NCBI RefSeq assembly: GCF_000014005.1
Contig: NC_008009.1
Location: forward strand, 248,001 to 312,000
Length of the DNA stretch: 64,000 nucleotides
Source: Candidatus Koribacter versatilis Ellin345
GTDB taxonomy: Bacteria > Acidobacteriota > Terriglobia > Terriglobales > Acidobacteriaceae
Direction of reading: 5' to 3'
Shown here: positions 25,000 through 33,731 of the stretch, one piece after another
How the letters are laid out: the number at the start of each line of letters is the position of its first letter
Numbering within the stretch: the stretch's first letter is position 1
The notes under the pieces: generated by a model
What the model saw: only the letters and a program-made list of their open reading frames with translations
Told to the model about the DNA's origin: nothing
The model's database searches: none
Program-made: the position numbers and the translations under genes

Positions 25000-26787
25000 C
25001 TACTTTGCCTGTGCTGGAACAAATTCCTCCAGTACCGCCTTTCGCATCAAGTCCGGCGGCAGGAGGCCCTGGGCCAGGATGAAGTCGTGAAACTTCTTCT
25101 GGTCGAACTTCACGCCCTTCGCAGCGAGCGCTTTCTCGGTTTCCTCACGTAGCGAGAGCAGTCGAGTGTAGCCGTAGAAATAGCTGTTCGCTTGTCCCGG
25201 AGCGCGGTACGTAAACCGCTCGACCTCTTCCTGTGCAAATGCGTGCGACAGGCACACATCATGCTCCAGCACGCGGTAGGCGTCTTCCGGAGTGACCTTC
25301 CCCGACTGTAATTCCGGGTCGAGGAATGCGCGTGCGGCGCGCTGCAAACGCAGTTGCAACGAGATCAGCTGGCCTTCCAACGGCATATAGGGCTTGATGA
25401 GGTATTCGGAGTAAAGGCCCCAGCCTTCGGCGTTGGTGCTGTTGAAGGCGTAGCGTGCGCGAGCCAGAGAGACGCCGTGTTCCAGCATGGAGTCGAATTG
25501 AAGCTCGTGGCCGGGGCGAGCTTCGTGCGCGGTGAGGGTCCAGGCAGCGGCGTCGAAGGTGAAGTCGTCGTACTTCTCAGAGGCAGGCTGGCCGGGGCCC
25601 GCCGGGATATTGAGTGGGAGAACGAACTCGCCGCGCTGGCCGGTGTTGTGAATGAACGGTGGCGGCACCATGTGCGGCGCAGGCTGCTGCGCAGTTTCGG
25701 CAGCGGTGGCAATCCTGATCTTTGCCGGTCGCGAAGGCAGCGACACAATCTGCTGGTCCACGATGATCTGCTCGATCTGTTTGAGCCGATTCTCGTAGAA
25801 GGGCAGGATGGCATCGCCCACGATTTGTTGCTTCTTCAATTCGTGGATAACGTCGCGGTAGTCGCTGGATGGCAGGTTGCGCTGCTTGGCGATCTGCGCT
25901 GCTACCGATTTCATTTCGCCCTGGATCTCGACGAAGGAGTCGTGGGCCATCTTTGTCAGTTGGGCGGGTGGTATATCAATGCCGTAGCCCTCAAGGTCGA
26001 GCGCGTACCGCTCGGGCGCCTCACGAAAATCGCTGCGAGCTTTCGGAAGGACGTTTGCACGGACCCACGCGTCGTAGTCGGTCAGTTGCTGCTTGAGTTT
26101 GGCGAGCGGCTCTTCCCAGCCTGTGAGCTTGTGCTTCTTCAGTAATGCGGCCATGCCCTCCGTGTAATTGGCATTGCGCGACATCTCGGTTTCGATCTCG
26201 GTTTTGGCGGGGTAGATGACGCCCGCTTTCGCCATCTGCTCTTCTGTGCGCTTCTTCAGGATTTCGGTAAGCGGCGTGTAGCCGGCTTCGAGACCGGCAT
26301 ATTCACGCACCCGGGTCACCGCGGCGGGGCGGCGATCATCAGGGGTCTGGTCATCGAGCAAAAGGCGAACCCCGCTGAACACACGCTGGCTCGCGTTGTA
26401 GAACGGGACCTCGCGCGCCCGTGCGTAATCCTGGTCGCGGAAGCGCAGCTGCATACGCCGGATCATGATCTCGAGATCTTCCTTGACCTTGGGATCTTTC
26501 TCCGACTTCTCCGCCGCTTCGAGTTTCGCGACCACAGCCTCCGTCTCTTGCCGCTCGGCGTTTTCATCGGCCAGCGTGGGCTGGGCGACCTTGGTATCGA
26601 ATTCCGCAAGGCCCTGCCCCGACCCAAACTCAGGACTGTGTTTGAAGCTGATTTCAATCAGCATGTTCGCGTAGCGATTGCTTTCGGCGATCCATGCCGG
26701 CGGCGCTGGAGCTTTCTCGGGAGATTGAGCGAATGCGATGGAGGCGAGAGTAAAGACGAGCGAAAGAAGCAGAGCAAAACGGCGCAA
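25000..26787 (-). CDS. Secreted DUF885-family metallopeptidase
   Basis: A 595-residue protein of the DUF885 group, related to the M32/M2 zincin carboxypeptidases. After a signal peptide (RRFALLLSLVFTLASIAFAQ) the helical body carries the metal motif HEARPGHELQ (HExxxGH form, preceded by TA) and the downstream Glu ligand in NAEGWGLYSEYL. C-terminal motifs (VLEHDVCLSHAFAQEEVERF, ANSYFYGYTRLLSLRE) are typical. It should cleave peptides in the periplasm. The start is TTG 26787, because AGGAGGT lies just upstream and it gives a clean signal peptide; longer readings overlap the divergent kinase gene. Confidence 0.86.
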   Translation of the reverse strand: MRRFALLLSLVFTLASIAFAQSPEKAPAPPAWIAESNRYANMLIEISFKHSPEFGSGQGLAEFDTKVAQPTLADENAERQETEAVVAKLEAAEKSEKDPKVKEDLEIMIRRMQLRFRDQDYARAREVPFYNASQRVFSGVRLLLDDQTPDDRRPAAVTRVREYAGLEAGYTPLTEILKKRTEEQMAKAGVIYPAKTEIETEMSRNANYTEGMAALLKKHKLTGWEEPLAKLKQQLTDYDAWVRANVLPKARSDFREAPERYALDLEGYGIDIPPAQLTKMAHDSFVEIQGEMKSVAAQIAKQRNLPSSDYRDVIHELKKQQIVGDAILPFYENRLKQIEQIIVDQQIVSLPSRPAKIRIATAAETAQQPAPHMVPPPFIHNTGQRGEFVLPLNIPAGPGQPASEKYDDFTFDAAAWTLTAHEARPGHELQFDSMLEHGVSLARARYAFNSTNAEGWGLYSEYLIKPYMPLEGQLISLQLRLQRAARAFLDPELQSGKVTPEDAYRVLEHDVCLSHAFAQEEVERFTYRAPGQANSYFYGYTRLLSLREETEKALAAKGVKFDQKKFHDFILAQGLLPPDLMRKAVLEEFVPAQAK

Positions 26788-26891
26788 GGGACCTCCTACA
26801 GATAGGCGCCTAGTAAAACACGCTGGAAATGCAGGCTGCAACTGCGGCGACATCGGCTTTTTCATTCGCGCAACCAGCGGCGGGGGATACA

Positions 26892-29576
26892 ATGGCGCAC
26901 CACATGGCCGTTGCTCCCGGAACAAAACTTGGGCCGTACGAAATCCAGTCGCAACTCGGCGCGGGCGGCATGGGTGAGGTGTATCGCGCCAAAGACTTGC
27001 GCCTCGATCGCAGCGTCGCGATCAAGGTTTTACCAGGGCATCTCTCGTCGAATCCCGAGTTGAAAGAACGCTTCGTACGTGAAGCGCGCGCGATCTCATC
27101 CTTGAACCATCCGCGTATCTGCACTCTGCACGATGTCGGCCAGCAGGAAGGCGTGGATTTCCTGGTCATGGAGTTTCTCGAAGGCGAGTCGCTCGCGCAG
27201 CGCCTGCAGAAAGGCGCGCTTCCGATCAAAGAGGTTCTGAAGATTGGTGTCGAGGTGAGCGAAGCTCTGGAAGTCGCGCACCGCGCAGGCATCGTCCATC
27301 GTGACCTGAAGCCCGGCAACATCATGCTCACCAAGACCGGCGCCAAGCTCATGGACTTCGGGCTGGCTAAGGCCGTGGAGAGCACTATGGCCGCGGGCAC
27401 CAGTAGCGCTCCTTTGCTTTCCGGCGCACCCACCATGAGCGGCCTCAGTCCACTCTCGCCCCTGACGATGGCCGGCGCTGTCGTGGGCACGGTGCAATAC
27501 ATGGCGCCCGAACAAGTGGAAGGCAAACTGGCCGATGCGCGCTCTGACATCTTTGCTCTTGGTGCGACCCTTTATGAGGCCGCTACCGGCAAACGAGCTT
27601 TCGATGGCAAGAGCCAAATCGCGGTCGCGAACTCCATTCTTGAGAAAGATCCGGAGCCGGCTTCGACGCTCAATCCGCAGGTGCCGCGCGGAGTGGACCA
27701 CGTGATTGCGCGGTGTCTCGCTAAGGACCCAGAACAGCGCTGGCAGACGGCGCGCGATCTCGGGCTGGAATTGGGATGGAGCGCCCAAGCGAGCCCGAGT
27801 TCTACGCAAATTACTCCCGTCAAGCGGCGCTCGCAGTCGCTTCCCTGGATTGTGTCCGGAGCCCTGGCATTATTGCTGTTGGTCGCACTCTTTAGCTGGT
27901 TAAACCGCTCTAGTCCCGCCACGCAGGCGCAATATTTCGCAGCGCCGTTTACCTTCACGGCCCGCGATCTCACCATCGCACCCAACGGTCATACAGTTGC
28001 CGTCGTTGGCTACCGGAGCGAAGCGCATAAGAACGGAATCTTCCTTTACGAACTCGGGTCGCAGAACGTGCGCCTGGTGCCTGACACCGATGGCGCCAGC
28101 TTTCCCTTCTGGTCGGCGGACGGCCTATCGCTCGGCTTCTTTGCTGATGGCAAATTGAGGCGAGTGGATATTGCCGGAGGTCCTGCGCAAACCTTGTGCG
28201 ACGCTCCGGGCGGACGCGGTGGCACTTGGAACAAAGATGGCGTCATCGTCTTCACGCCGAGTGGAGCATTGCGCACCGGCCTTTGGCGCATCTCCGCTGC
28301 CGGTGGCAAGCCCGAGCAGCTCACTACGCCCGACGCAAGCAAGGGCGAAGACGGCCATCGCTGGCCGGTATTTCTTCCCGACGGACAGCACTACATCTAC
28401 ACCATCTTCAACAACACCGTGCACACGGAATTCGCGGGTCTCGCGGTGGGCGCTCTCGGGTCTAAGGAGCAGCACTTCCTGCTGCACGCGATTTCGAACG
28501 GTTCGTATGCCGCCCCAGGTTACCTGCTGTACTATCGCGACAATACGCTGTTCGCTCAGCGCTTTAACGCCACGAAGTTACAGCTGGAAGGCGAACCCGC
28601 AGCGCTGTTGAGCGATTTGCAATACATGCCGCGTATCCAGAGGGCGACCTTCTCCTCCACTGGAACGGGTGCGGTTCTCGCGCAACTTCGCACCGGCAAT
28701 GCGGTCTCCCAGCTCACGTGGTTTGATCGTAGCGGTAAGAGTCTTGGGGACGTCGCAGATCCCGATTACTTTGGCGCGCTGTCCCTCTCACCGAATGGTC
28801 AATCTCTCGCGGTGGACAAGGTTGACTCCGGCAGCCAGAACACCGACGTGTGGCTCCTCGATCTGCATGGCGGCGCGCCGCGTCGTATTACCTTTGATCC
28901 TTCGATTGACGCATTACCGGTATGGAGTCCTGCGGCCTCCGAAATCGCTTTCGTCACCAATCGCGAACTACACTTCTCGGTCTATCGCAAATCGGTGGAC
29001 GGCCACGCCACAGAATCCGTGCTGATCAACGATCTTCCCGACAACTATCCCAACGACTGGTCACGCGATGGCAAGTACTTCCTCTACGTCCACGGGACCG
29101 GTCTCTGGTATCTCACCTTCTCAGACATGACGAAGAAAGAGTTCCTCAACGCCGGCACCTCCGCATTGAAGACCGGGCACTTCTCGCCGGATGGCAAGTG
29201 GATCGCGTATGCGTCGAACGAGAGCGGCAAGTGGGAGATCTACGTTACGTCGTTCCCCGATGCAAAAGGCAAGTGGGAGATTTCCAGCGGGGGCGGCGAG
29301 CAACCGCACTGGCGCGGCGATGGCAAGGAACTCTATTACCTTTCCTCGAGTGCCAAGATGATGGCGGTTCCGGTGACCACGGGGGCGAACTTCAGCGCCG
29401 GTACTCCCGCAGCTCTCTTCCAGGCTGATCCACGCGAACTTGTCGCGACTACTGAACAAGTCGGCTACGACGTCAGCAGCGACGGCCAGAAATTCCTCAT
29501 TAACTCCGCGATCCGCAACGGTGAGAGCCAACAGGTCACCGTCATCCTGAACTGGAACGAAAAGCTGAACAAGTAA
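26892..29576 (+). CDS. Ser/Thr protein kinase with TolB-like beta-propeller sensor
   Basis: An 894-residue membrane kinase. The catalytic domain spans about residues 15-285 with GAGGMGEVYRAKD (P-loop), VAIKV (Lys45), the catalytic loop HRDLKPGNIML, DFGLAK and APEQVEGKL. One membrane helix follows (LPWIVSGALALLLLVALFSW, about 317-337). The outer part (about 350-890) is a WD40/TolB-type propeller, with repeats such as SPNGQSLAVDK, SPDGKWIAYASNESGKWEIY and SSDGQKFLIN. This kinase-propeller design is abundant in Acidobacteria; the ligand is unknown. ATG 26892 is chosen, with ATG 26904 as alternative. It is divergent from the DUF885 gene. Confidence 0.9.
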   Translation: MAHHMAVAPGTKLGPYEIQSQLGAGGMGEVYRAKDLRLDRSVAIKVLPGHLSSNPELKERFVREARAISSLNHPRICTLHDVGQQEGVDFLVMEFLEGESLAQRLQKGALPIKEVLKIGVEVSEALEVAHRAGIVHRDLKPGNIMLTKTGAKLMDFGLAKAVESTMAAGTSSAPLLSGAPTMSGLSPLSPLTMAGAVVGTVQYMAPEQVEGKLADARSDIFALGATLYEAATGKRAFDGKSQIAVANSILEKDPEPASTLNPQVPRGVDHVIARCLAKDPEQRWQTARDLGLELGWSAQASPSSTQITPVKRRSQSLPWIVSGALALLLLVALFSWLNRSSPATQAQYFAAPFTFTARDLTIAPNGHTVAVVGYRSEAHKNGIFLYELGSQNVRLVPDTDGASFPFWSADGLSLGFFADGKLRRVDIAGGPAQTLCDAPGGRGGTWNKDGVIVFTPSGALRTGLWRISAAGGKPEQLTTPDASKGEDGHRWPVFLPDGQHYIYTIFNNTVHTEFAGLAVGALGSKEQHFLLHAISNGSYAAPGYLLYYRDNTLFAQRFNATKLQLEGEPAALLSDLQYMPRIQRATFSSTGTGAVLAQLRTGNAVSQLTWFDRSGKSLGDVADPDYFGALSLSPNGQSLAVDKVDSGSQNTDVWLLDLHGGAPRRITFDPSIDALPVWSPAASEIAFVTNRELHFSVYRKSVDGHATESVLINDLPDNYPNDWSRDGKYFLYVHGTGLWYLTFSDMTKKEFLNAGTSALKTGHFSPDGKWIAYASNESGKWEIYVTSFPDAKGKWEISSGGGEQPHWRGDGKELYYLSSSAKMMAVPVTTGANFSAGTPAALFQADPRELVATTEQVGYDVSSDGQKFLINSAIRNGESQQVTVILNWNEKLNK

Positions 29577-29623
29577 GATCCCCGCCCTGCCGCGAACGAT
29601 AGTCTGCGACGGGGCGGGAGGCG

Positions 29624-30145
29624 CTAGTTCTTCTTGCTCCACTCGCGGATGCGCGAAATCTCATCCGTTGGAATGTTGAGGAACTGCAGGAACTCCTGGT
29701 GATCCGTAGGCGCCGACTTCTCGAACTGGCGATGCCAGCGGTGCATGTCGTCTTCGGTGAAGCCCGCGTCTTTCATCACTGCGACCCATTTGTCTTTGGT
29801 CATGTCTTTTTTTCTCCGTAGCGTTTTCATGTTCAGCAGCTTCAGGATCACCCTCTGGTGTGCCTGGAGCGCTTCGATTTCTTTTTCGAGCTGCGAGAGA
29901 CGGCGCTTGAGAACCCCGCTGAATTCGCCCCGTGGAGCGTTGAGGACCGCGCGGATGTCCTTTACGCTCACTCCTACCGAGCGATACAGCTTGATCTGTT
30001 CCAGGCGCTGCAATTCGCGCTCGCCGTAGAGACGGTAGTTGGACTCGGTGCGAACGGCCGGCTGCAGCAGGCCAATCGACTCGTAATACAACACCGTGCT
30101 CCGTGAAAGCTGGCAATGTTTCGCAAGTTGCGAGACTGTGTGCAC
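29624..30145 (-). CDS. MerR-family transcriptional regulator
   Basis: A 173-residue regulator. The N-terminal winged helix is complete: TVSQLAKHCQLSRSTVLYYE, SIGLLQPAVRTESNYRLYGE, RELQRLEQIKLYRSVGVSVK. A dimerisation coiled coil follows (LKRRLSQLEKEIEALQAHQR), then a C-terminal effector part with DDMHRWHRQFEKSAPTDHQE and FLQFLNIPTDEISRI, which I have no ligand for. There are no metal-binding Cys residues at the coil end, so it is not a MerR/CueR-type metal sensor. The start is taken as GTG 30145, which sits a few bases from the predicted transcription start, so the mRNA may be leaderless. Long upstream readings enter fabG. Confidence 0.85.
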   Translation of the reverse strand: MHTVSQLAKHCQLSRSTVLYYESIGLLQPAVRTESNYRLYGERELQRLEQIKLYRSVGVSVKDIRAVLNAPRGEFSGVLKRRLSQLEKEIEALQAHQRVILKLLNMKTLRRKKDMTKDKWVAVMKDAGFTEDDMHRWHRQFEKSAPTDHQEFLQFLNIPTDEISRIREWSKKN

Positions 30146-30152
30146 GAGAACC

Positions 30153-30183
30153 AGTGTGAACCCTACAGTTGTAGACGGGTCAA
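30153..30183 (-). promoter_or_regulatory. MerR-type promoter with 19-base spacer and dyad
   Basis: On the minus strand TTGACC (-35, 30183-30178) and CACACT (weak -10, 30158-30153) are 19 bases apart, the over-long spacing that MerR-family activators correct by DNA distortion. The spacer contains the dyad CTACA-AC-TGTAG. It lies just upstream of merR GTG 30145 and near the fabG promoter region on the other strand. Confidence 0.6.
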
Positions 30184-30242
30184 GAGATTTCGCAACCCGG
30201 AATTTATAATGGCCAGTTACGCTAGCAGTGCAGGAGAAACCC

Positions 30243-30989
30243 ATGTCCGGTGTGCAGGGAAGAGTCGCGTTGATCACGGGAGCTTCGCAGGGGATAGGCC
30301 GCGCGTGCGCGCTGGCATTGGGCGAAGCCGGCGCCACAGTCGCGCTCGCCGCTCGTAATCGCGAGAAGCTCGACGAAGTCGCCGCTCAGATCACAAACGC
30401 CGGTGGTCAAGCCTCGGTCTTCCCGCTCGACGTCACCGACGAAGAGCAGATCAAGGCCACGGTCAAAGAAGTGCTCGCGAAGCACGGCCACGTCGACATC
30501 CTCGTCAACAATGCGGGCGTGACGAAGGACCAGCTCTTCATGCGGATGAAGCGCGCCGACTGGGAAACCGTGATGAATACCAACCTCACCAGCGCCTTCC
30601 TGCTCTCGCAGGCCGTCATCGGCTCAATGATGAAGCAGCGCTGGGGGCGCATCGTGAACATCACCAGCATCGTTGGCCAAACCGGACAGGCAGGCCAGGT
30701 GAACTACGCGTCCTCGAAAGCTGGCTTGATCGGCCTCACCATGTCGGTCGCGCGTGAAGTCGCGTCGCGCAATATCACCTGCAATGCCGTTGCGCCGGGG
30801 TTCATCGAGACTGCGATGACCGCCGTCCTTGGCGACGATGTGAAAGCGAAGATCAACGAGCAGATCCCGCTGGGCCGGCAGGGAAGCGATTCGGACATTG
30901 CCCAAGCCGTGAAGTTCCTGGCGTCTGAAGAAGCGGGTTATATCACCGGGCACGTGCTGAACGTGAACGGCGGAATGTTGATGGGCTAA
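30243..30989 (+). CDS. fabG: 3-oxoacyl-ACP reductase FabG (SDR)
   Basis: A 248-residue short-chain dehydrogenase with the FabG pattern: GRVALITGASQGIGRA (NADP site), NNAG at the fourth strand (ILVNNAGVTKDQLFMRM), catalytic Ser in NITSIVGQTG, YASSK with catalytic Tyr and Lys, and the end ITGHVLNVNGGMLMG. VTKDQLFMRM is typical of true FabG rather than of general SDRs. GGAG lies seven bases before ATG 30243, and TATAAT occurs at 30205-30210 without a clear -35. It is not in a fab cluster, and the MerR gene is divergent, so regulation by MerR is possible. Confidence 0.88.
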   Translation: MSGVQGRVALITGASQGIGRACALALGEAGATVALAARNREKLDEVAAQITNAGGQASVFPLDVTDEEQIKATVKEVLAKHGHVDILVNNAGVTKDQLFMRMKRADWETVMNTNLTSAFLLSQAVIGSMMKQRWGRIVNITSIVGQTGQAGQVNYASSKAGLIGLTMSVAREVASRNITCNAVAPGFIETAMTAVLGDDVKAKINEQIPLGRQGSDSDIAQAVKFLASEEAGYITGHVLNVNGGMLMG

Positions 30990-31409
30990 CTACTTCTTCT
31001 CGGCTGTCGGCACCGGTTCACTCCCCGGGCCCGCCGGTTTCATCAACTCGTAGCGGACAACTCCCGTCTGGTCGAGGAAGAAATATCGCCGTCCATGGTT
31101 CCCCGGTTGCAGCGGCCACGCCATCGCGAGATACGAGTCGGGCGTGACCTTTTTGTAACCGATTTTGTACGGTCCGACGGACGCGGGAAGCCCCTTGAGA
31201 TCGTCCAGTTTTGCCGCGAACGTGTCGTTAGCTTTGCGGTAATCGTTTTCAGCTTTGGCAACAGCGTTCAAGTAATCGACGGCAGCAGTTTCGGCCTGGG
31301 CATTGCGGGCAATTCGTACTTCCATGGTGCCAATTGCGATCGGCAAACCGAACGCAACCACGAGGATCACGACGACCAGCCAGGGGGCACTTTTCTTTGG
31401 AGTTTCCAT
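30990..31409 (-). CDS. Membrane-anchored pilin-like protein, unknown function
   Basis: A 139-residue protein with one N-terminal membrane helix (WLVVVILVVAFGLPIAIGTM) followed by an alpha helix (AAVDYLNAVAKAENDYRK) and a short strand-rich end (YLAMAWPLQPGNHGRRYFF, LDQTGVVRYEL). The layout recalls type IV pilin-like or pseudopilin proteins of Acidobacteria (helix, then small sheet), but a prepilin cleavage site (G-F-T-L-E) is missing. I therefore give no function. ATG 31409 (METPKKSAP) is preferred. Its stop lies directly against the fabG stop on the other strand. Confidence 0.6.
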   Translation of the reverse strand: METPKKSAPWLVVVILVVAFGLPIAIGTMEVRIARNAQAETAAVDYLNAVAKAENDYRKANDTFAAKLDDLKGLPASVGPYKIGYKKVTPDSYLAMAWPLQPGNHGRRYFFLDQTGVVRYELMKPAGPGSEPVPTAEKK

Positions 31410-31799
31410 CGTCCGCGGTTCCGCACGACGATAGCACACCCCTGTCCCGGCCTCGTTAGCGGGCTGGCGAACCCGGCGCTTCGCAGATGCTTCTCATTAC
31501 CAAAGTTATGTTTGGCGCTCAATCGGTTCTTGCAGTTGCGCGTAGAACCCGTGTACAAGAAGGTGGATCATCGCGAAACCTGCCTTCTTGTCCTGCCCCC
31601 ATTCGCGATTCAATCGAATAAGAGTTATGGCCAAAACCACGTCTCTGGCCCGGGTTTTGGAGCAATTTCGGACGTTCTCCACAGGAGGAACCCCGTTGGT
31701 ACCGTATCCAAAGTGTAAAAAAATCTCCTTGCCAGAGGGTTGTACTCTGATTACTATGCACTTTCTCCAAGTCCGCGCCCGGAAGGTCCTTTCGGCATC
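31410..31799. other. 390-base gap: inverted repeat and a possible short ORF
   Basis: ACAAGAAGG (31555-31563) and CCTTCTTGT (31583-31591) form a 9-base inverted repeat with a 19-base spacer. A plus-strand ORF from ATG 31627 (MAKTTSLARVLEQFRTFSTG...) runs to TGA at 31803 and overlaps the XRE gene start as ATGA; it has 58 codons, only a weak AAGAG before it, and no recognisable domain. AGGAGGA at 31684-31690 has no good start after it apart from TTG 31696 in the same frame. Confidence 0.4.
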
Positions 31800-32156
31800 A
31801 TGAATATCGGCGAAACAATACGCAATTTCCGTCTGCAAAAAGGCATGTCGCAGGGCGACATCGAGAAGCGCACAGGTTTACTACGTTGTTATCTGTCGCG
31901 GGTCGAAAACGGGCACACCATCCCATCGCTCGACACCCTGGCAAAGATCGCATCTGCCATGGACGTGGCGCTGGCAACGTTCTTCTCCGACGCTCCTGCC
32001 GACAACGGGACGAAGTCTTCGCCGCAGGTTAGCGACGAAGTTCTCCGCTTCCTCAACCAGATCCGCCGTTATTCTTCCGGACTCAATGACAGCGATCGTC
32101 GCCTCGTTCTCACCATGGTGAAGAAGATGGCTGCGAGCGCCGGCAACGGCAAATAG
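31800..32156 (+). CDS. XRE-family helix-turn-helix regulator
   Basis: A 118-residue DNA-binding protein. The first 65 residues are a Cro/CI-type HTH: IGETIRNFRLQKGMSQGDIE, then LSRVENGHTIPSLDTLAKIA and MDVALATFF. The rest is a helical tail (EVLRFLNQIRRYSSGLNDSD, LTMVKKMAASAG) likely used for dimerisation. It resembles SinR-like single-domain regulators. There is no toxin or phage gene beside it. The upstream short ORF overlaps its ATG by four bases, and an intrinsic terminator follows the stop. Confidence 0.88.
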   Translation: MNIGETIRNFRLQKGMSQGDIEKRTGLLRCYLSRVENGHTIPSLDTLAKIASAMDVALATFFSDAPADNGTKSSPQVSDEVLRFLNQIRRYSSGLNDSDRRLVLTMVKKMAASAGNGK

Positions 32157-32176
32157 ATTTTTTGATTTCAAAAACG

Positions 32177-32201
32177 AAGCGCGCCATCGCGGCGCGCTTT
32201 T
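32177..32201 (+). terminator. Intrinsic terminator between convergent regulators
   Basis: AAGCGCGCC / GGCGCGCTT (9 base pairs, ATCGC loop) then TTTT on the plus strand. A-rich sequence on the other side lets it serve the minus-strand response regulator as well. Confidence 0.85.
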
Positions 32202-32223
32202 GCATGCTCAAATTTCGACTGCA

Positions 32224-32877
32224 TTACGCAGCTTTGGCACTGATCTCGTTCAAAGCCAGCACTGCCAGTTCCAAGCGATCGCGCGCGCCCGTCTTCGAGA
32301 AGATGCTTTGCAAATGTCGCTTCACCGTGTTCTCGCTGATTGTGAGTTCGTTGGCGATGTCCTTGTTCTTATAACCTCGTGCCACGAGGAACGAGATTTG
32401 CCGCTCGCGTTCACTGAGCCGCGCCAGGTTGGTCGGCGCCGGCTGCGGTTCGGCAGCCATGGCGTTCAGCACGCCGCGTGCTACTTCATCGGAGAAGGCC
32501 AACTCGCCATCGGCGACGGCACGGATCGCAGCAAAGAGCTTCGACGGGTCGTCTCCCTTCAGCACCAGGCCACGCGCGCCGAGACGCACTACCTGGACGT
32601 AGTCCTGCTGGCTCTCCGAGCCGGTCAGGACCACCGACGCAACGCGGGTGCCTGCGCGGTCGAGCGTACGCAGCACATCGAAGCCATCTCCGGCGGGCAT
32701 CGCGAGGTCGAGGACGAGCACGTCGGGGTGGACCTTCTGGACGATCTCCAGTGCCTCGGTGCCGTTGCTCGCGCTGCCCATTACTTCTATATCGGGCTGC
32801 GAGTTAAGCAGGGCTACGAGCGATTCCCGGAGAACAGCATGATCATCAGCGATAACAACACGAATCAATTCAGCCAT
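32224..32877 (-). CDS. NarL/FixJ-type response regulator
   Basis: A 217-residue two-domain regulator. The receiver has IRVVIADDHAVLRESLVALL (acidic pocket), the phospho-acceptor Asp in PDVLVLDLAMPAGDG, SVVLTGSE for the switch Thr and VLKGDD for the Lys. The output is a LuxR HTH (LSERERQISFLVARGYKNKD, IANELTISENTVKRHLQSIF). No histidine kinase gene is adjacent, so it is an orphan here. It is convergent with the XRE gene and shares its terminator. Confidence 0.93.
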   Translation of the reverse strand: MAELIRVVIADDHAVLRESLVALLNSQPDIEVMGSASNGTEALEIVQKVHPDVLVLDLAMPAGDGFDVLRTLDRAGTRVASVVLTGSESQQDYVQVVRLGARGLVLKGDDPSKLFAAIRAVADGELAFSDEVARGVLNAMAAEPQPAPTNLARLSERERQISFLVARGYKNKDIANELTISENTVKRHLQSIFSKTGARDRLELAVLALNEISAKAA

Positions 32878-33007
32878 AGGACCTCACTATCTTAGATGCG
32901 TCGAAGGATTAATGCATCTTGCGGAACTCTGGCCAGATCCTTAGGATTCGATGCCTATTCTTTACAACACGTTTCACGGTAGTTAGTCTCATTCCGCAGC
33001 ACTCGTG

Positions 33008-33016
33008 TGCTATATT
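33008..33016 (+). promoter_or_regulatory. Extended -10 promoter element
   Basis: TGC-TATATT has the TGn extension that can work without a -35. It lies 86 bases before the TTG start of the MXAN_5187-like gene. Confidence 0.45.
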
Positions 33017-33101
33017 CCGTGCAATACGCCACCCTCGGTCCGTCTGCTCTGCCCCCGCGGAATCCTGGCATCGAATGGCGATCCACCCCTGAGGTGCTTG
33101 G

Positions 33102-33710
33102 TTGACGATCGACGAGGAACTCGACCTGCTGGATACCAGTCTCCGGCGGCTCAAGATCGAGTACGACGTGTATTTCGGAGGGGGATCGAAACGCCCCCCG
33201 AACGACACGCTCTGGCGAGTTCAGAGCCTCATCAAGAAATTCAGCGACAGCCAGAAACTCAATTTCTCGCAGCGCTTCAAGTTCAATACGCTTACCCAGA
33301 AATACGCCATCTTCAGCGATCTCTGGCGACAGAAATTAAAGATCAAGGAAGAAGGTTTTCGGCGTCCCCAGGATGCGCTGCTCGCCATCGCCGGCATGCG
33401 TACGGACGAGGAAAAGGCCGCGCAGGCTGCCCTCGGCGGTCGCTCGGCGGAAGATGAGGCAGACTCCTCGCGCATCGCGTGCAGCGACGTCGAACAGCAG
33501 GGCGATATGGTGCGCGCCTTCTACGACCGCATGATGAGCGAAAAACAAAAAGTCGGCGAACAGGCCGGCGCCCCTTACGAAAGCTTCGCGTCCTTCCTCA
33601 AGAAGAAGACGGAACAAATCCGCCGCGACTTCAAATGCGATGCCGTCGAGTACTCGCTGGAAGTGCAAGGCAACCAGGTGAAGCTGAAGGCGAAACCGAA
33701 GACCGCATAG
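33102..33710 (+). CDS. MXAN_5187-C-like domain protein
   Basis: A 202-residue soluble protein. Residues 10-85 (LDTSLRRLKIEYDVYFGGGS, KRPPNDTLWRVQSLIKKF, SQRFKFNTLTQKYAIFSDLW) match the pattern of the domain named after the Myxococcus protein MXAN_5187: a helical region with YxxYF, KRPP and the RFKFNTLTQKY motif. Function of that domain is unknown. The C-terminus (ASFLKKKTEQIRRDFKCDAV, EYSLEVQGNQVKLKAKP) forms a helix and strand pair seen in the same proteins. The start is TTG 33102 with GAGGTG seven bases upstream. The next gene follows after 21 bases, so they form an operon. Confidence 0.65.
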   Translation: MTIDEELDLLDTSLRRLKIEYDVYFGGGSKRPPNDTLWRVQSLIKKFSDSQKLNFSQRFKFNTLTQKYAIFSDLWRQKLKIKEEGFRRPQDALLAIAGMRTDEEKAAQAALGGRSAEDEADSSRIACSDVEQQGDMVRAFYDRMMSEKQKVGEQAGAPYESFASFLKKKTEQIRRDFKCDAVEYSLEVQGNQVKLKAKPKTA

Positions 33711-33731
33711 AACTGAAATTCCGGAGTTCCC

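Noticed and set aside
29581-29618. CCCGCCC/GGGCGGG stem after the kinase gene as a terminator
   Set aside because: The loop is 24 bases and there is no T run on either strand.
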